Origin: Apodemus sylvaticus
Lineage: Eukaryota; Chordata; Mammalia; Rodentia; Muridae
Direction of reading: 5' to 3'
DNA length: 64,000 nucleotides
NCBI RefSeq assembly: GCF_947179515.1
Contig: NC_067472.1
Span: 170,112,107 to 170,176,106 of the forward strand
This document shows, piece by piece, positions 34,056-45,431 of the stretch. A program made the translations under genes and the position numbers. The notes beneath the pieces are model-generated. The model did not search any database. It was not told where the DNA came from and saw only the letters and a program-made list of their open reading frames with translations. Every line of letters starts with the position of its first letter. Position 1 is the first letter of the stretch.

Positions 34056-34741
34056 CACATACACCTGGTAGTTTATACAGAACACTTCCCCACAGCGCTG
34101 GAGGCGGAAGGCCAGGATCAAGGTTGGGCAGATTTGGTATCTGAGAGGATGTGTCTCCTGGTTCATAGATGGCACCTCCTCCCATTGATGAGCGGAGATT
34201 CAGGAAATTAGGGAAAGACCGGTCTCAGACTGGAGCCCATGTGGGCAGAGGAGAGTGGGTAAGTGGACAAACCGGGGAAAGCCTGCTGCATTTGAAGGGG
34301 TGTTTGGCGAGATGCTTCCTGAGTGAGTGTCCAAACTGCTATGACATAATCTAGAGATGGTCACCTTGCCACCATCAAGAGTAATCCTATCCCCAACGTG
34401 AACCTATGGGGCCAGAGAAATGAACTTCAATTCCCAACACCCACATCAGATGGCTCACAGCCACCTGGAACTCCAGTGTCAGGGGATGGAAACCCTCTTC
34501 TGACATCCATAAGCATCCCCCCCCCACATACACAGAAATAAGAATTGTTTTTAAAAATATAGACCTAGCCAGTAATGAGGTACTGCTGAGGAACGGGCAC
34601 TGACAGAAGCTTCAGACAACTGCATCCTCCTGCTCCTGAAGGCGGATGCTCTAATTATATTAGCCAGTAAAATTCCTTTCTTACAGAAGTGTAATGCTCT
34701 TGGATTGGTATGACATCTCTATTTAGTATGCCATTGAAAAA

Positions 34742-34925
34742 TAGGAGGCTGGAGAGATGTCTTAGCGGTTAAGAGCACTGGCTGCTCTTCCAGAGGTCTT
34801 GAGTTCAATTCCCAGAAACCACATGGTAGCTCACAACCATCTGTAATAGGATCTGATGCCCTCTTCTGGAGTGTCTGAAGACAACTACAGTGTGCTCATA
34901 CATAAAACAAATAAATCTTTTTTAA
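34742..34925 (+). mobile_element. B2 SINE
   Basis: The element runs from GGAGGCTGGAGAGATGTCTT to CATAAAACAAATAAATCTTT. Confidence 0.92.
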
Positions 34926-36137
34926 AAGAGAAAGAGAAATAAACAGGATGTAGTGGCACATACGTGTAATGTCCCAGCACTTTGGCGGCAGAGGCAGGAG
35001 AATCAGAAGACAGGAGAATCAAGGGCCCGGTAGGGGAGATGACTCTTGGTGAAGCTCTTGCCTTGGAAACAAAGATCCTAAGAGTCTGGATTTGAAGAAT
35101 AATCCCCCAAAGAGGGGCCAAAAGGAGAAAGAATGCTCGTCACACCCCTCACTGGGAAATCTGTGAGAAATGTGTAATATGGAGAGCAGACCGGAGTGTA
35201 GCCAGCAGTGATGTGGACAGCCCACACTCCTCACTGAGCCCAGTGCTGTGGATAACATGCGTGGGATGAGAGGAACCAGGAGGGGGCTGCTGAGGTTAGA
35301 AGGTCTCCACACTGTGGTTGCAGCAAAATAAAGCTACATCTGTTCAAAAGATGGGGGAGAAAATACAAAATGTGAAAGCCTGTGACACTGGAGGGTCAAT
35401 GGAGGGTCTTCCCATGGAGGTGAGGAAGGGGCTTTCACATTTTGCAATTAAACTTCAAGGCAAACTGACATACGTAATACAAACCGAGGGGCAGGGAGAA
35501 ACACACTCAAGAGAAACTGAGTTTCTAAGCTAGGCAGATAAAAGCAATTGATACGTTCATATTTCTGGGCATATTTCAAATTATCCTTTATAATGAGCAT
35601 AAGTTACTTGACCAAAAAATTTCGTGCAAACATAAAGGTGCCTAACATCACTGACAAAAACTCAGGAAGCTACTTGCCCCTTTTTTGATGGGAAAATGTC
35701 ACAGGCTGCCTGCCCTGTTGGCAGGGAAGCCAGGCATCAGCGGTCCCAGTGGGACAGTGAAGGGACAAGGTAACACAAGAGGTCCATGTTCCTCGATCTT
35801 GGACCCTGCTCAATCTCCATTTACATAGTTACTGGTTCCTGATATTTCCTGTCTGCTCAAGACCCCAGTGCTTTTGCAGAGGGAGCCAACTAGAGTCTTC
35901 CTCGGCACTCACATTAGTGGTTGCTAGGTAAAACATCTTTGATCAGGTGGTACCCATGTGAACTGCCACTTCAGGAGGCCTGGAGAATGAAGCTAGAGAT
36001 GGAGAGAGAGAACATGCAGGACAGGGTGAGAAGAAAACCAGAAAAGCCAGGCAGTGCCATTCAGACCTTACACTCCCCTGTGCCCCACCACTGAAGCACT
36101 TCCCAGTAATGTGAGGTTTTAAAAAAATCTTAGGTTC

Positions 36138-36564
36138 TCAGGGCTGGAGGGATGGCTCAGCAGTTAGGAGTGTATACTCGCCGGGTGGTGGTGGTGCACA
36201 CGCCTGTAATCCCAGCACTTGGAAGGCAGAGGCAGGCAGATTTCTAAGTTCAAGGCCAGCCTGGTCTACAGAGTGAGTTCCAGGACAGCCAGGGCTACAC
36301 AGAGAAACCCTGTCTTGAAAAAAACCAAATCCAAAACAAAAACAAAAACAAAAAACCAAAAAAATTAAAATTAAAAAAAAAAAAGAATAAAAAGGAGTGT
36401 ATACTTACTGTTCTTGCAGAGGACCTGAGTGCAGTTCCCAGCACTCATGTCGGGTGACTCACAACCATCTGTCACTCCAGTGCCAGGGCATCCAGTGCCC
36501 TATTTTTGTTGGCTTTCTTGAGTATCTTTACCCATAGGCACATACTCATACATACATACATACA

Positions 36565-36596
<32 letters not shown>

Positions 36597-36610
36597 ATAA
36601 AAATAAAATC
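36138..36610 (+). mobile_element. B2/B3 SINE split by a B1 insertion
   Basis: The host SINE starts GGGCTGGAGGGATGGCTCAG and breaks at 36180. A plus-strand B1 with A tail fills about 36181-36390. The host resumes (CTTACTGTTCTTGCAGAGGA) at about 36405. AGGAGTGTATACT flanks the B1 on both sides. The host ends in a (CATA)n run (36546-36595). Confidence 0.9.
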
Positions 36611-36627
36611 CTTTAAAAAATAAAACT

Positions 36628-37000
36628 TGGCACTGACAGTGGTGGTGCATACCTTTGATCCCAGCTCAGGAGGCAAAGGCAGGTGGATCTCTGAGTTAGA
36701 GGTCAGCCTAGTCTATAAAATGAGTTTCAGGGGGCTGGAGAGATGGCTTGGTGGTTAAGAGTGCTGAGTGCTCTTCCAGAGATCCTGAGTTCAATTCCCA
36801 GCAACCACATGGTGGCTCACAACCATCTGTAATGGGATCTGATGCCCTCTTCTGGTATGTCTGAAGAAAGCAATGTACTCATATACATGAAATAAATGAA
36901 TAAATCTTTTTTTTTTTTTAATGAGTTTCAGGACAGCCAGGGCTATACAATGAAACCCTGTATTGAAAAATAAACAAATAAACAAGCAAACAAATACATT
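36628..37000 (+). mobile_element. B1 SINE split by a B2 insertion
   Basis: A B1 (CACTGACAGTGGTGGTGCAT...) is interrupted at 36731 by a plus-strand B2 ending in a T/A-rich tail near 36920. The B1 resumes with GACAGCCAGGGCTATACAAT. AATGAGTTTCAG flanks the B2 on both sides. Confidence 0.9.
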
Positions 37001-37944
37001 TTTAAAAAACTTTGCTTAAACTATTTTGATTCTGTATATGAAAGAGTCCAGGCAAATTCATTATGGAAACAATACTGCTGAGCCAGTACATACCGAGTAT
37101 TAAATATCACCACATGCCAGGGACTGTCCCAACCTTGTTCAGGGTACGGAGTGATTTAACTACCTAAATTTCCAGGGAGCTGCTGGAGCCGGAGACACTA
37201 AGCATGGAGGTCAGCGGGGTGGAAGGGGGCTTGAGACGGAGGTGGTCCCAGGGGGAGTTCTCTTCCGAGAGAGAGTATGCAGGTCTCAAGGGCCAGCCAT
37301 TGAAAATGGGAAGAAGAGAGACAGTGAGATGGCTCCCTGGGTAAAGACACTTGTCATGCAAGACAGACACATGCCTAACTCCCTGGGACTCACATGATAG
37401 GGGAGAACAAATTCTCAGAGGTTGTCTTCCCACTGCCACACAAAACACCACAGCACATGCACGCCCACAATACAGGCACACACAGATACACATGTGCAAA
37501 CACAGATAAATTCAATTAAAAAGAAATACAGACAGTAAAGGACCAGTTATTATTTTTAAAGGGGAGAGGAAGGCAGGCAGGCAAGGAGCCTGCAAGCCTG
37601 CACAGAAAGCCCAGAGGTATGAACAGCCATGGAAGGCAGGGAGTTGCATGGTTAGAAGTCCAGAAGGGCTGCGGTGACACATGTTGTGATCCTGGCCATG
37701 GGACACTGAGACAGGAACTTCAAGGCTTGGAGGCCACCAAGAGAGCAACATAGCAAGACACTGTCTCAAACACTGGTAAGAAAGGGGATCAGCCTTCCCA
37801 TGAAGGCTGGGCAGGGCTCACGCAGTGCCGGAAGATTTGCACCAAGTGTGCAAAGGTGGAGAAGATAAACCGTTATCTCACCAGCAGCAAAGAAGAGCCT
37901 TTCCGCGCTGCTTTCCTGCCCTCTGCTGGGAGGCCTATACAATG

Positions 37945-40170
37945 TACTTTTTTTTTTTTTTTTTACACCAGCTTGCAATCCCACCAGCAGTGGAGGAGGG
38001 TTGCCCTTTCTCCACATCCTCACCAGCATCTGATGTCACCTGAGTGTTTGATCTTAGCCAATCTGACTGGTGTGAGGTGGAATCTCAGGGTTGTTTTGAT
38101 TTGCATTTCCCTGATGACTAAGGATGCTGAACGTTTCTTTAGGTGCTACTCGACCATTGGGGTTTCCTCAGTTGAGAATTCTCTGTTTAGCTCTATTCCC
38201 CATTTTTAATAGGGTTATTTCATTCTCTGGAGTCTAACTTCTTGAGTTCTTTGTATATATTAGATATTAGCCCTCTATCAAATGTAGAATTCGTAAAGAT
38301 TTTTTCCCAATCTGTTGGTTGCCGTTTTTGTCCTATTGAAAGTGTCCTTTGCCTTACAGAAGCTTTGCAATCTTATGAGGTCCCATTTGTCAATTCTTGA
38401 TCTTAGAGCATAAGCCATTGGTGTTCTGTTCAGGAAAATTTCCCCTGTGCCCATGTGTTTGATGCTTTTCCCCACTTTCTCTTCTATTAGATTCAGTGTA
38501 TCTGGTTTTATGTGTAGGTCCTTGACCCACTTGGACTTGAGCTTTGTACAAGGATGGGTCGATTTGCATTCTTCTACATGCTGACTGCCAGTTGAACTGG
38601 CATCATTTGTTGGAAATGCTGTCTTTTTTCCACTGGATGGTTTCAGCTCCTTTGTCCAGGATCAAGTGACCATAGGTTTGAGGGTTCATTTCTGGGTCTT
38701 CAATTCTTTTTCACTGATCTACCTGCCTGTCTCTGTACAAGTACAATGTAGTTTTTTTTTTTTTAATCACTATTGCTCTGTAGTACAGCTTGAGGTCAGG
38801 GATAGTGATTCCCCAAGAAGCTCTTTTATTGTTGAGAATTTTTTTCCACTATCCTGGTATTTTTATCATTCCAAATGAATTTGCAAATGGATCTTTCTAA
38901 CTCTATGAAGAATTGAGTTCGAATTTTGATGGGGATTGAATTGAATCTGTAGATGGCTTTCAGCAAAATGGCTATTTTTACTAAATTAATCCTGCCAGTC
39001 CATGAGCATGGGAGATCTTTCCATCTTCTGAGATCTTCAGTTTCTTTCTTCAGAGACTTGAAGTTCAGTCTGGCAGTTCCTCAGAAAATTGGACATAATA
39101 TTACCTGAGGACCCAGCTATACCACTCCTGGGCATATACCCAGAAGATGCTCCAACATGTAACAAGGACACATGCCCCACTATGTTCATAGCAGTCTTAT
39201 TTATAATAGCCAGAAGCTGGAAAGAACCAGATGTCCTTCAACAGAGGAATGGATACAGAAAATGTGATACATTTACACAATGGAGTACTACTCAGCTATT
39301 AAAAAACAATGAATTCATGAAATTCTTAGGCAACTGTATGGAACTAGAAAATATCCTGAGTGAGGTAATCCAATCACAAAAGAACACACATGGTATGCAC
39401 TCACTGATAAGTGGTTATTAGCCAAAAAGCTCAGAATACCCACGATACAATTCACAGACCACATGAAGCTCAAGAAGAAAGAAGACCAAAGTGTGGGTCC
39501 TTTGGTCTTAGAAGGGGTAACAAAATAATCAGGAGAGCAAATAAGGAGACAGTGTGGAGCAGAGACTGAGGGAAAGGTCACTCAGAGACTGCACCACCTG
39601 GGGATCCATCCCATATACAATCACCAAATGCAGAAGCTATTGCGGATGCCAAGAAGTGCTTGCTGACAGGAGCTTGAGAGAGCTGTTTCCTGAGAGGCTC
39701 TGCCAGAGCCTGACATATACAAAGGTGGATGCTTGCAGCCAACCATTGAACTGATCACTGGGTCCCCAATGAAGGAGTTAGAGAAAGAACTGAAGGAGCT
39801 GAAGGGGGTTGCAACCCCATAGGAAGAACAACAATATCAACCAACCAGAGCTCCCAGGGTCTAAACCACCAAGCATGGAGCACACTTGGAGGGACCCATG
39901 GCTCCAGCCGTATATGTAGCAGAGGATGGCCTCGGCAGGCATTAATGGGAGAAAAAGCCCTTGGTCCCGTGAAGGCTCGATGCCTCAATGTAGGGGAATG
40001 CAAGGGTAGGGAGGGAGGTGGAAGTGGGTGCATGGGTGAGGGTATATTCTCATAGAAGCAGGAGGAGGGGGGATGAGATAGGGGGTCTCTGGTGTGGGGA
40101 AATTGGGAAAGAGGATAACATTTGAAATGTAAATAAATAAAAATCCAATAAAAAGATATACTTTTTTTTT
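37945..40170 (+). mobile_element. L1 retrotransposon, 5'-truncated with 5' inversion (twin priming)
   Basis: From about 37968 to 39074 the DNA is antisense L1 ORF2 sequence. From about 39075 to 40155 it is sense-strand ORF2 end and 3' UTR (CTGGGCATATACCCAGAAGA, TTTATAATAGCCAGAAGCTG), ending in a mouse-type tail (TAACATTTGAAATGTAAATA). The two pieces meet near the same point of L1, with about 30 bp lost. ATGTAC-T(n) on the left and ATATAC-T(n) on the right may be the target-site duplication. No intact ORF remains. Confidence 0.9.
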
Positions 40171-40412
40171 CTGTTTCCTTTTCTTTTGTTTTTGGAAACA
40201 GGGCCTCACAACATAGCCTTGGCTGGCTATATTCAAAGTGATCTACCTGCCTCTGCCCTTGCGTGCTGGAATTAAAGGTGTGTACCGCCATGCCTGGTAC
40301 TCTTGGTACTCATTCACCGTCTGAAAATTATCATAATCAGCACGTGAATGGGTGAGGTGCTAATGCCACCCTCGGGCTGAGCTTGCAGAGTGTCTGCCTG
40401 AAAGCCATGTGA

Positions 40413-40416
<4 letters not shown>

Positions 40417-40459
<43 letters not shown>
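40417..40459. repeat. (CA)n microsatellite
   Basis: About 21 CA units. Confidence 0.95.
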
Positions 40460-40462
<3 letters not shown>

Positions 40463-42024
40463 TCCAAGCCTCTGTGTTCAAGATGCATGAGGAAGTTCAG
40501 CATTCTCCAGGACCCAATCTCTGATGCCACCCGAGAGCCTGCCCCAGGGGTGAGGCTCAGGGTTGAACACAAATTCCCTACTCCATTCATTGGGTGACAT
40601 GAAGCCTGTTGGACTTTATCCTGAGGTCTCCTCTCTGAGCACACTGCTCCTGCCCTCCCAGCTCCCCACAGCTCCCAGCAATAAAAGTGTCCCTCCTTAC
40701 TATGGCCCATCCCTAAAGGGTAAAAGAATGTCACATCATACATGAAAGACAATTTTCATTGGGGAGGAGAGGGTCACCTAGGCCAAGGGAGCCGAAACTC
40801 ACTTCTATTGGTTCTAAAACTGGACTGGGGGTACAGGGTCTGGTGTATTCCAGGCTAGACACAACTCATCGTCCATAACTTAAGATTACTTTGCAATTCT
40901 GTTCCTCCTTTCCTCCACTTTGTACCCCCACACCCTATTTACCCAGTAGTAGGCATGGGTCCAGAGTTCCCAGCATGCCTGTGCACCCTACCATTCAGCC
41001 CTTTTGTGGGTTCTGGGAATGGAACTCAGATCCCCAAGCTTGCAAGGCAAGAACTTTGCTGACTGAGCCATTTCCCTAGCCTGACCTTGAACTGACCTTT
41101 CTTAGAGACCCCCACATACTGGGATTCCAAGCGGATACCAACTCTCTGGGTTTATTCCAGGCCATGGATGGACCCAGAGCTTTGTGCATGGGAGGCAATC
41201 ATTCTATCAACAATACATTTTATTGGGGTAAATGTAAGGGCCTTTGGGGTCTTCCTCTCTTCTTTTTTTTTTCTTCTTCCCTTCTCCAATTTTCCCACTG
41301 ACGTCTGCCACTACCCTCACTTCATGGGAATTTCCCAGGGACATCAACAATGGATAATTAAATTGGGCTGAAATTATAATGTAAGGAGGACTTGTAGAGA
41401 GCACAGTCTGGGAAGGGGAGACAGACGGTCATTAAGGAATTACCACATGGCAATTATCACAGCTTTGGTGCTGGCAACCCAGGGGCAATCCTGTGGGAAC
41501 CCAGGGAGGTGGCTACCAACTCCCCGTGGGCTGGGTGGGAGTGGGAGAAGGCTGACAGCCAGAGGATCTGAGGGGTTTTTTACAGCCTGGCTATGCAGGG
41601 TATACATGCCTGCAATCTCAGCCCTCAGGAGGCTCAGGCAGGGGGACTGCTGTGAGTTGGAGGCCAGTGTCAATTACATGGTGATTTTGAAGCCAGCCTA
41701 GAATTCATAGTGAGCTCCAGGCTAGTCTGTATTACAAAGTGAGCTGCAGGCCAGCCTGGCCTAACGTCCTGGACTCTACAAAGCCAGGGAGAAAAGAGCC
41801 CACACAGACGATAGGGCACTGGACTGCTTGGGAGGAGGACTTGAGTCCAAATCCCAGGACCCACACTGCACAGCTCACAACTCTCTGTGCCTTCAGCACC
41901 ACGGGGCCTGACACATCCGTCCAACCTGTGAAGACAACTGCGCATACCTGTTTTTAAATGTGAAAACAAAGACAGTGACAGTGTACTCAGACACACAAAA
42001 TAGATAAATCTTTAAATAAAACTT

Positions 42025-42165
42025 TTTCCTTCCCCCTCACCCCTGGAGACAGGGTTTCTCTGTGTAGCCCTGGCTGTCCTGGAACTTACTCTGTAGACCA
42101 GGCTGGCCTCAAACTCAAAAATCTGCCTGCCTCTGCCTCCCAAGTGCTGGTACCAAAGGCTAAAT
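42025..42165 (-). mobile_element. B1 SINE, antisense
   Basis: The element runs from GGAGACAGGGTTTCTCTGTG to GCCTCCCAAGTGCTGGTACC. Confidence 0.9.
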
Positions 42166-42217
42166 ACAACTTTTTAAAAAAGGATTTATTTGATAGGTTT
42201 TACAGCACAGTAATGCT

Positions 42218-42307
42218 ATTCTGTTCTGTTCTGTTCTATTCTATTCTATTCTATTCTATTCTATTCTATTCTATTCTATTCTATTCTATTCTATTCTATT
42301 CTATTCT
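42218..42307. repeat. (TTCTA)n/(TTCTG)n pentanucleotide repeat
   Basis: About 18 units: three TTCTG units, then TTCTA units, then one TTCTG. Confidence 0.95.
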
Positions 42308-43265
42308 GTTTGCCTAAGCTAATCTGCCTACCTCCCAGCCAAAATCCCCGAGATACTAGCATGTTAATATTGGTGTGACTCTCTGCTTCAGGTGTGTTCC
42401 CATGGTGGCTTTCTCATAGTGAACCTCCCTCCCCCACCCTCCTCCCCTGTTAGGATCAGAAGTCTAGCCCCACTATCTCTTTTGCTCAGTCTTTGGCTGA
42501 TAAGCTTTTACCGACAAGTCAGAGAATAAATGCTTACACAGCTTTCAGGCAGGAGATACTTAGAATAAGCGTTACAGTGCCGCGTGCAGAGAAATCAGCA
42601 TTTGAATAACAAGGGTAACCTCAACACCGTGCATAGTAACATTATGCCTACACTACTGCACATATGGCCTGGCTCCAAGAGGCCAAGAAGGGAAGAAAAA
42701 TTCTACAAAGCTGCAAAGCAAGGTCCTAGTGATCTATTATGGATCTTAAACATGGTACCCTTCTCCCCTGACCTCGGATAATGTCGTCCTTCTCCCTCAG
42801 TTGACTGAAGCCCCAGAGAGCACGGGCTGCCAGTTTTTGATGCTGCAGCCGCCTCTCCTAAGCTCATCTGCAGGCTTTCCTCTTTGACAGTTTCCTATTG
42901 TGCCTTCTTTTCTGTTTTCTCTCTGTTCTAAGGGCTTCTATAGTAAACCATTCAAATCCCAGAGTCATGGGTTTTTTTGTTTGTTTGTTTGTTTGTTTTA
43001 TACCCATGCATCATGAGTAAATAGGCCAAGGAGAATGGCCCAGCATGCCTTGGGTGACACTAGGCTGAACAGAACAGGCTGTCCCAGCAATGCCTGGCCG
43101 TGAATCACTCCATTTTGTAAAGTTGTTAGTTTGGCTTGAGTTACTCCATTTTCAGCTCAACTGGCACAACATATGCTTGCATCTAGAAGCAAGTAGCTTT
43201 TATTTGCCAGCACAGGAGGCACAAAGTGGTGGTTTATATCTGACAATTAAGAAATCAATCCACAC

Positions 43266-43416
43266 TGGGCTTGGTTGGTGCATGCCTTTAATCCCAGCAC
43301 TCAGGAGGCAGAGGCAGGTGGATCTGTGAGTTCCAGGTCAGCCTGGTCGACAAAGAGAGTTCCAGGAAAGCCAGGGCTACACAGAGAAACCCTGTCTTAA
43401 AAAACAAACAAACGAA
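43266..43416 (+). mobile_element. B1 SINE
   Basis: CTGGGCTTGGTTGGTGCATG, then TTTAATCCCAGCACTCAGGA, to CAGAGAAACCCTGTCTTAAA. Confidence 0.92.
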
Positions 43417-43452
43417 AAGCTACCCAAAATAAACCCAAACCAAAACCAAGTC

Positions 43453-43665
43453 ACATCTATAGCTCAGTTGGTAGAGTGCTTGTCTGGCACACAGGAAGCC
43501 CTGGGTTTGATACCCAGCTCGGCATAAACGGGGTGTGGGGGTGCATGTTGTCATCCCCGAACTTGGAAGGTGGAGGAAGGAAGATCAGGTGTTCAAGGTT
43601 ATCCCCCACTACACACTGAGTTTGAAGCTAGACTAGGCTACATAAGACCCTTCTCATGAAAGAAA
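43453..43665 (+). mobile_element. B4 SINE with well-kept tRNA-like head
   Basis: The head TATAGCTCAGTTGGTAGAGT and GGGTTTGATACCCAGC keep recognisable A and B boxes. A B1-like right part follows. Confidence 0.75.
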
Positions 43666-43854
43666 CTCATGAAAGTTAATTAACTTTGAGCCTAAGATGC
43701 TCCTGGTAACTCAAGGCTGTAGTGAGTGACAGCCAGTCAAGAGATGACAAGATGGTTCTCACTTTCCTACAGCCTGCTGTTTGTCAAGGAGACCCAGTGA
43801 TGCCCAACCCCCACCCCCAGCTTGAAACTCCTGCCTGCAGCCACCCTCCTGCAG

Positions 43855-44080
43855 GGAAGTGCGCGTGCGCTTGCGGCAATCAGGAATTACAATTCCCAGA
43901 ATTCATTGGTTAGAAGCTCACTGTCCAGTCTAAGCGTTCGTCTGGGACTCTGTAATGACAAGCTAGACTGACGCTTTAGCAAATCGGAAGTTTCCAGCCT
44001 TTAAGGAAACTGCACGGGGAGATGGACTAGACGGTTATACACACTGGCGCAAGAGCAGAGACCTTTGGGAAATATAGTTT
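43855..44080. promoter_or_regulatory. Orphan promoter-like cluster: NRF1-like and ZNF143-like sites
   Basis: GTGCGCGTGCGCTTGCG near 43859-43875 resembles an NRF1 site. ATTACAATTCCCAGAATTC at 43886-43904 matches the ZNF143/THAP11 consensus ACTACAATTCCCAGAATGC at 17 of 19 bases. A minus-strand ACTATATTTCCCAAAGG lies at 44062-44078. Several CpGs lie between them in otherwise CpG-poor DNA. No coding gene starts here; an unannotated noncoding transcript is possible. Confidence 0.45.
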
Positions 44081-44101
44081 CCGGTGTCAAGAAGCCCTGA
44101 A

Positions 44102-44285
44102 CTGCTGGAGAGATAGTTTAGCAGGTAAGAGCACTGACTGCTCTTCCAGAGGTCCTGAGTTCAAATCCCAGCAACCACATGGTGGCTCACAACCCTCTGT
44201 AGTGGGCATCCGATGGCCTCTTCTGGTGTGTGTGAAGACAGCGACAGTGTACTCTTATACATGAAATTAATCAATTAATTAATGA
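44102..44285 (+). mobile_element. B2 SINE
   Basis: The element runs from CTGCTGGAGAGATAGTTTAG to TCTTATACATGAAATTAATC, directly after the orphan promoter-like cluster. Confidence 0.92.
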
Positions 44286-44411
44286 AGCCCTGAACTGTGT
44301 GAACTCCCTCCCTCCCTCCCTTAACTTTTACTTGTTTTTGCTTCTCTCCCTCCATGCTTGCCTCTCTCCTGTCTTCCTTCTAATTTCCTTCTGTCTGTCC
44401 TTCCTTTTGTT

Positions 44412-44416
44412 TCTAT

Positions 44417-44459
<43 letters not shown>

Positions 44460-44605
44460 TTTTTGAGACAGGGTTTCTCTGTGTAGCCCTGGCTGTCCTG
44501 GAACTCACTCTGTAGACCAGGCTGGCCTCGAATTCAGAAATCCGCTTGCCTCTGCCTCCCAGAGTGCTGGGATTAAAAGCGGGCGCCACCACAGCCCGGC
44601 TTTAT
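44412..44605 (-). mobile_element. B1 SINE, antisense, with (ATTT)n tail
   Basis: About twelve TTTA units are followed by TTTGAGACAGGGTTTCTCTG and end CGCCACCACAGCCCGGCT. Confidence 0.92.
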
Positions 44606-45025
44606 TTCTTTTAAAAGGTTTTATTCTATCCTTGTTGCTGCTGTGCTCTTTTCTCCACCCATCCAGTCCAAGATCTCATCCAAGGGATCGTGAGTGCTAC
44701 CCACAGCTGGCAGTTCCTCCCACTTCAATTTATGCACTCAAGTCACATGAATGCCCAGAGGCCCGTCTTACCTGAGATTCTAGATCCTGTCAAGTCGCCA
44801 GCGCTAACCATCACATCCTGCCAAAACAAAACAAAACAGAACAAAAAGCCCTCCTGACCCCCAAAAAGATAAAAAAGAACTGGGTGTTCAGCTCAGAGAG
44901 GGGATGCCTGCCTCACACACGAAGAGGTGTGTTTAATGTCCAGAACTACACAGAGAGAACACTTATTAAAACCAAAGGGTCGGGTGTCCACAGAGAATGT
45001 ACAGACATTAAAGAATTCATCACAG

Positions 45026-45031
45026 TTTATT
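45026..45031 (-). terminator. Izumo2: Izumo2 polyadenylation signal
   Basis: AATAAA on the minus strand begins 33 bases after the TAG, predicting a 3' UTR of only about 50-60 nt. Confidence 0.7.
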
Positions 45032-45063
45032 GATTTTCCTTTTACAAACACTAAGTCGCTGGC

Positions 45064-45106
45064 CTACTTCAGCAGGAGTTTCCGGTTTTGCCTGTATGTA
45101 CAAGCC
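45064..45106 (-). CDS. Izumo2: Izumo2 exon 7 (cytoplasmic tail and stop)
   Basis: The acceptor is CCGACCAG. The coding part is 43 bases: the last base of a split Ala, then ACTYRQNRKLLLK and TAG (45066-45064). It matches the human tail ACTYRQNRKLLLQ nearly residue for residue, which fixes an exon too short to see as an open frame. Confidence 0.93.
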
Positions 45107-45395
45107 CTGGTCGGAAGGAAAAACGAAGAAGTCAGTCAGGTGGGCCTGTTGTGGCGGTTGGGAGGTTGAGACAGAAGAATTGTTCTGAGTTCCAGAATAC
45201 CTTTGATTATAGAGTGAGACCATATCTCAAAAATTCCAAACACTTGGGTTGTGAGGTGGATCATGAGGTAAAGAAAGCTGCCAACAAGTCTGCCGGTCTG
45301 GAGCTGATCCTCAGGACACACATGGTTTCCAGTGAGAATGGACTGGGAGTCATCCTCTGACCTCCACAGGCCTGCCTGGGTATGCATGTGCTACA

Positions 45396-45431
<36 letters not shown>

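Larger units (their letters stand above)
40300..43250. other. Intergenic, no gene seen
   Basis: The stretch has SINE fragments (antisense B3-like near 40940-41080, B1-like near 41590-41790), a (CA)n and the pentanucleotide repeat, and otherwise no supported coding exon between the convergent Zfp473 and Izumo2 genes. Confidence 0.5.

Noticed and set aside
39089..39421. Open frame with L1 ORF2-like C-terminal residues
   Set aside because: A fragment of a truncated, inverted L1; not an active gene.
43453..43530. Possible tRNA gene (A and B box with clover-like head)
   Set aside because: It continues into a B4 SINE body and the arms pair poorly; it is a tRNA-derived SINE head.
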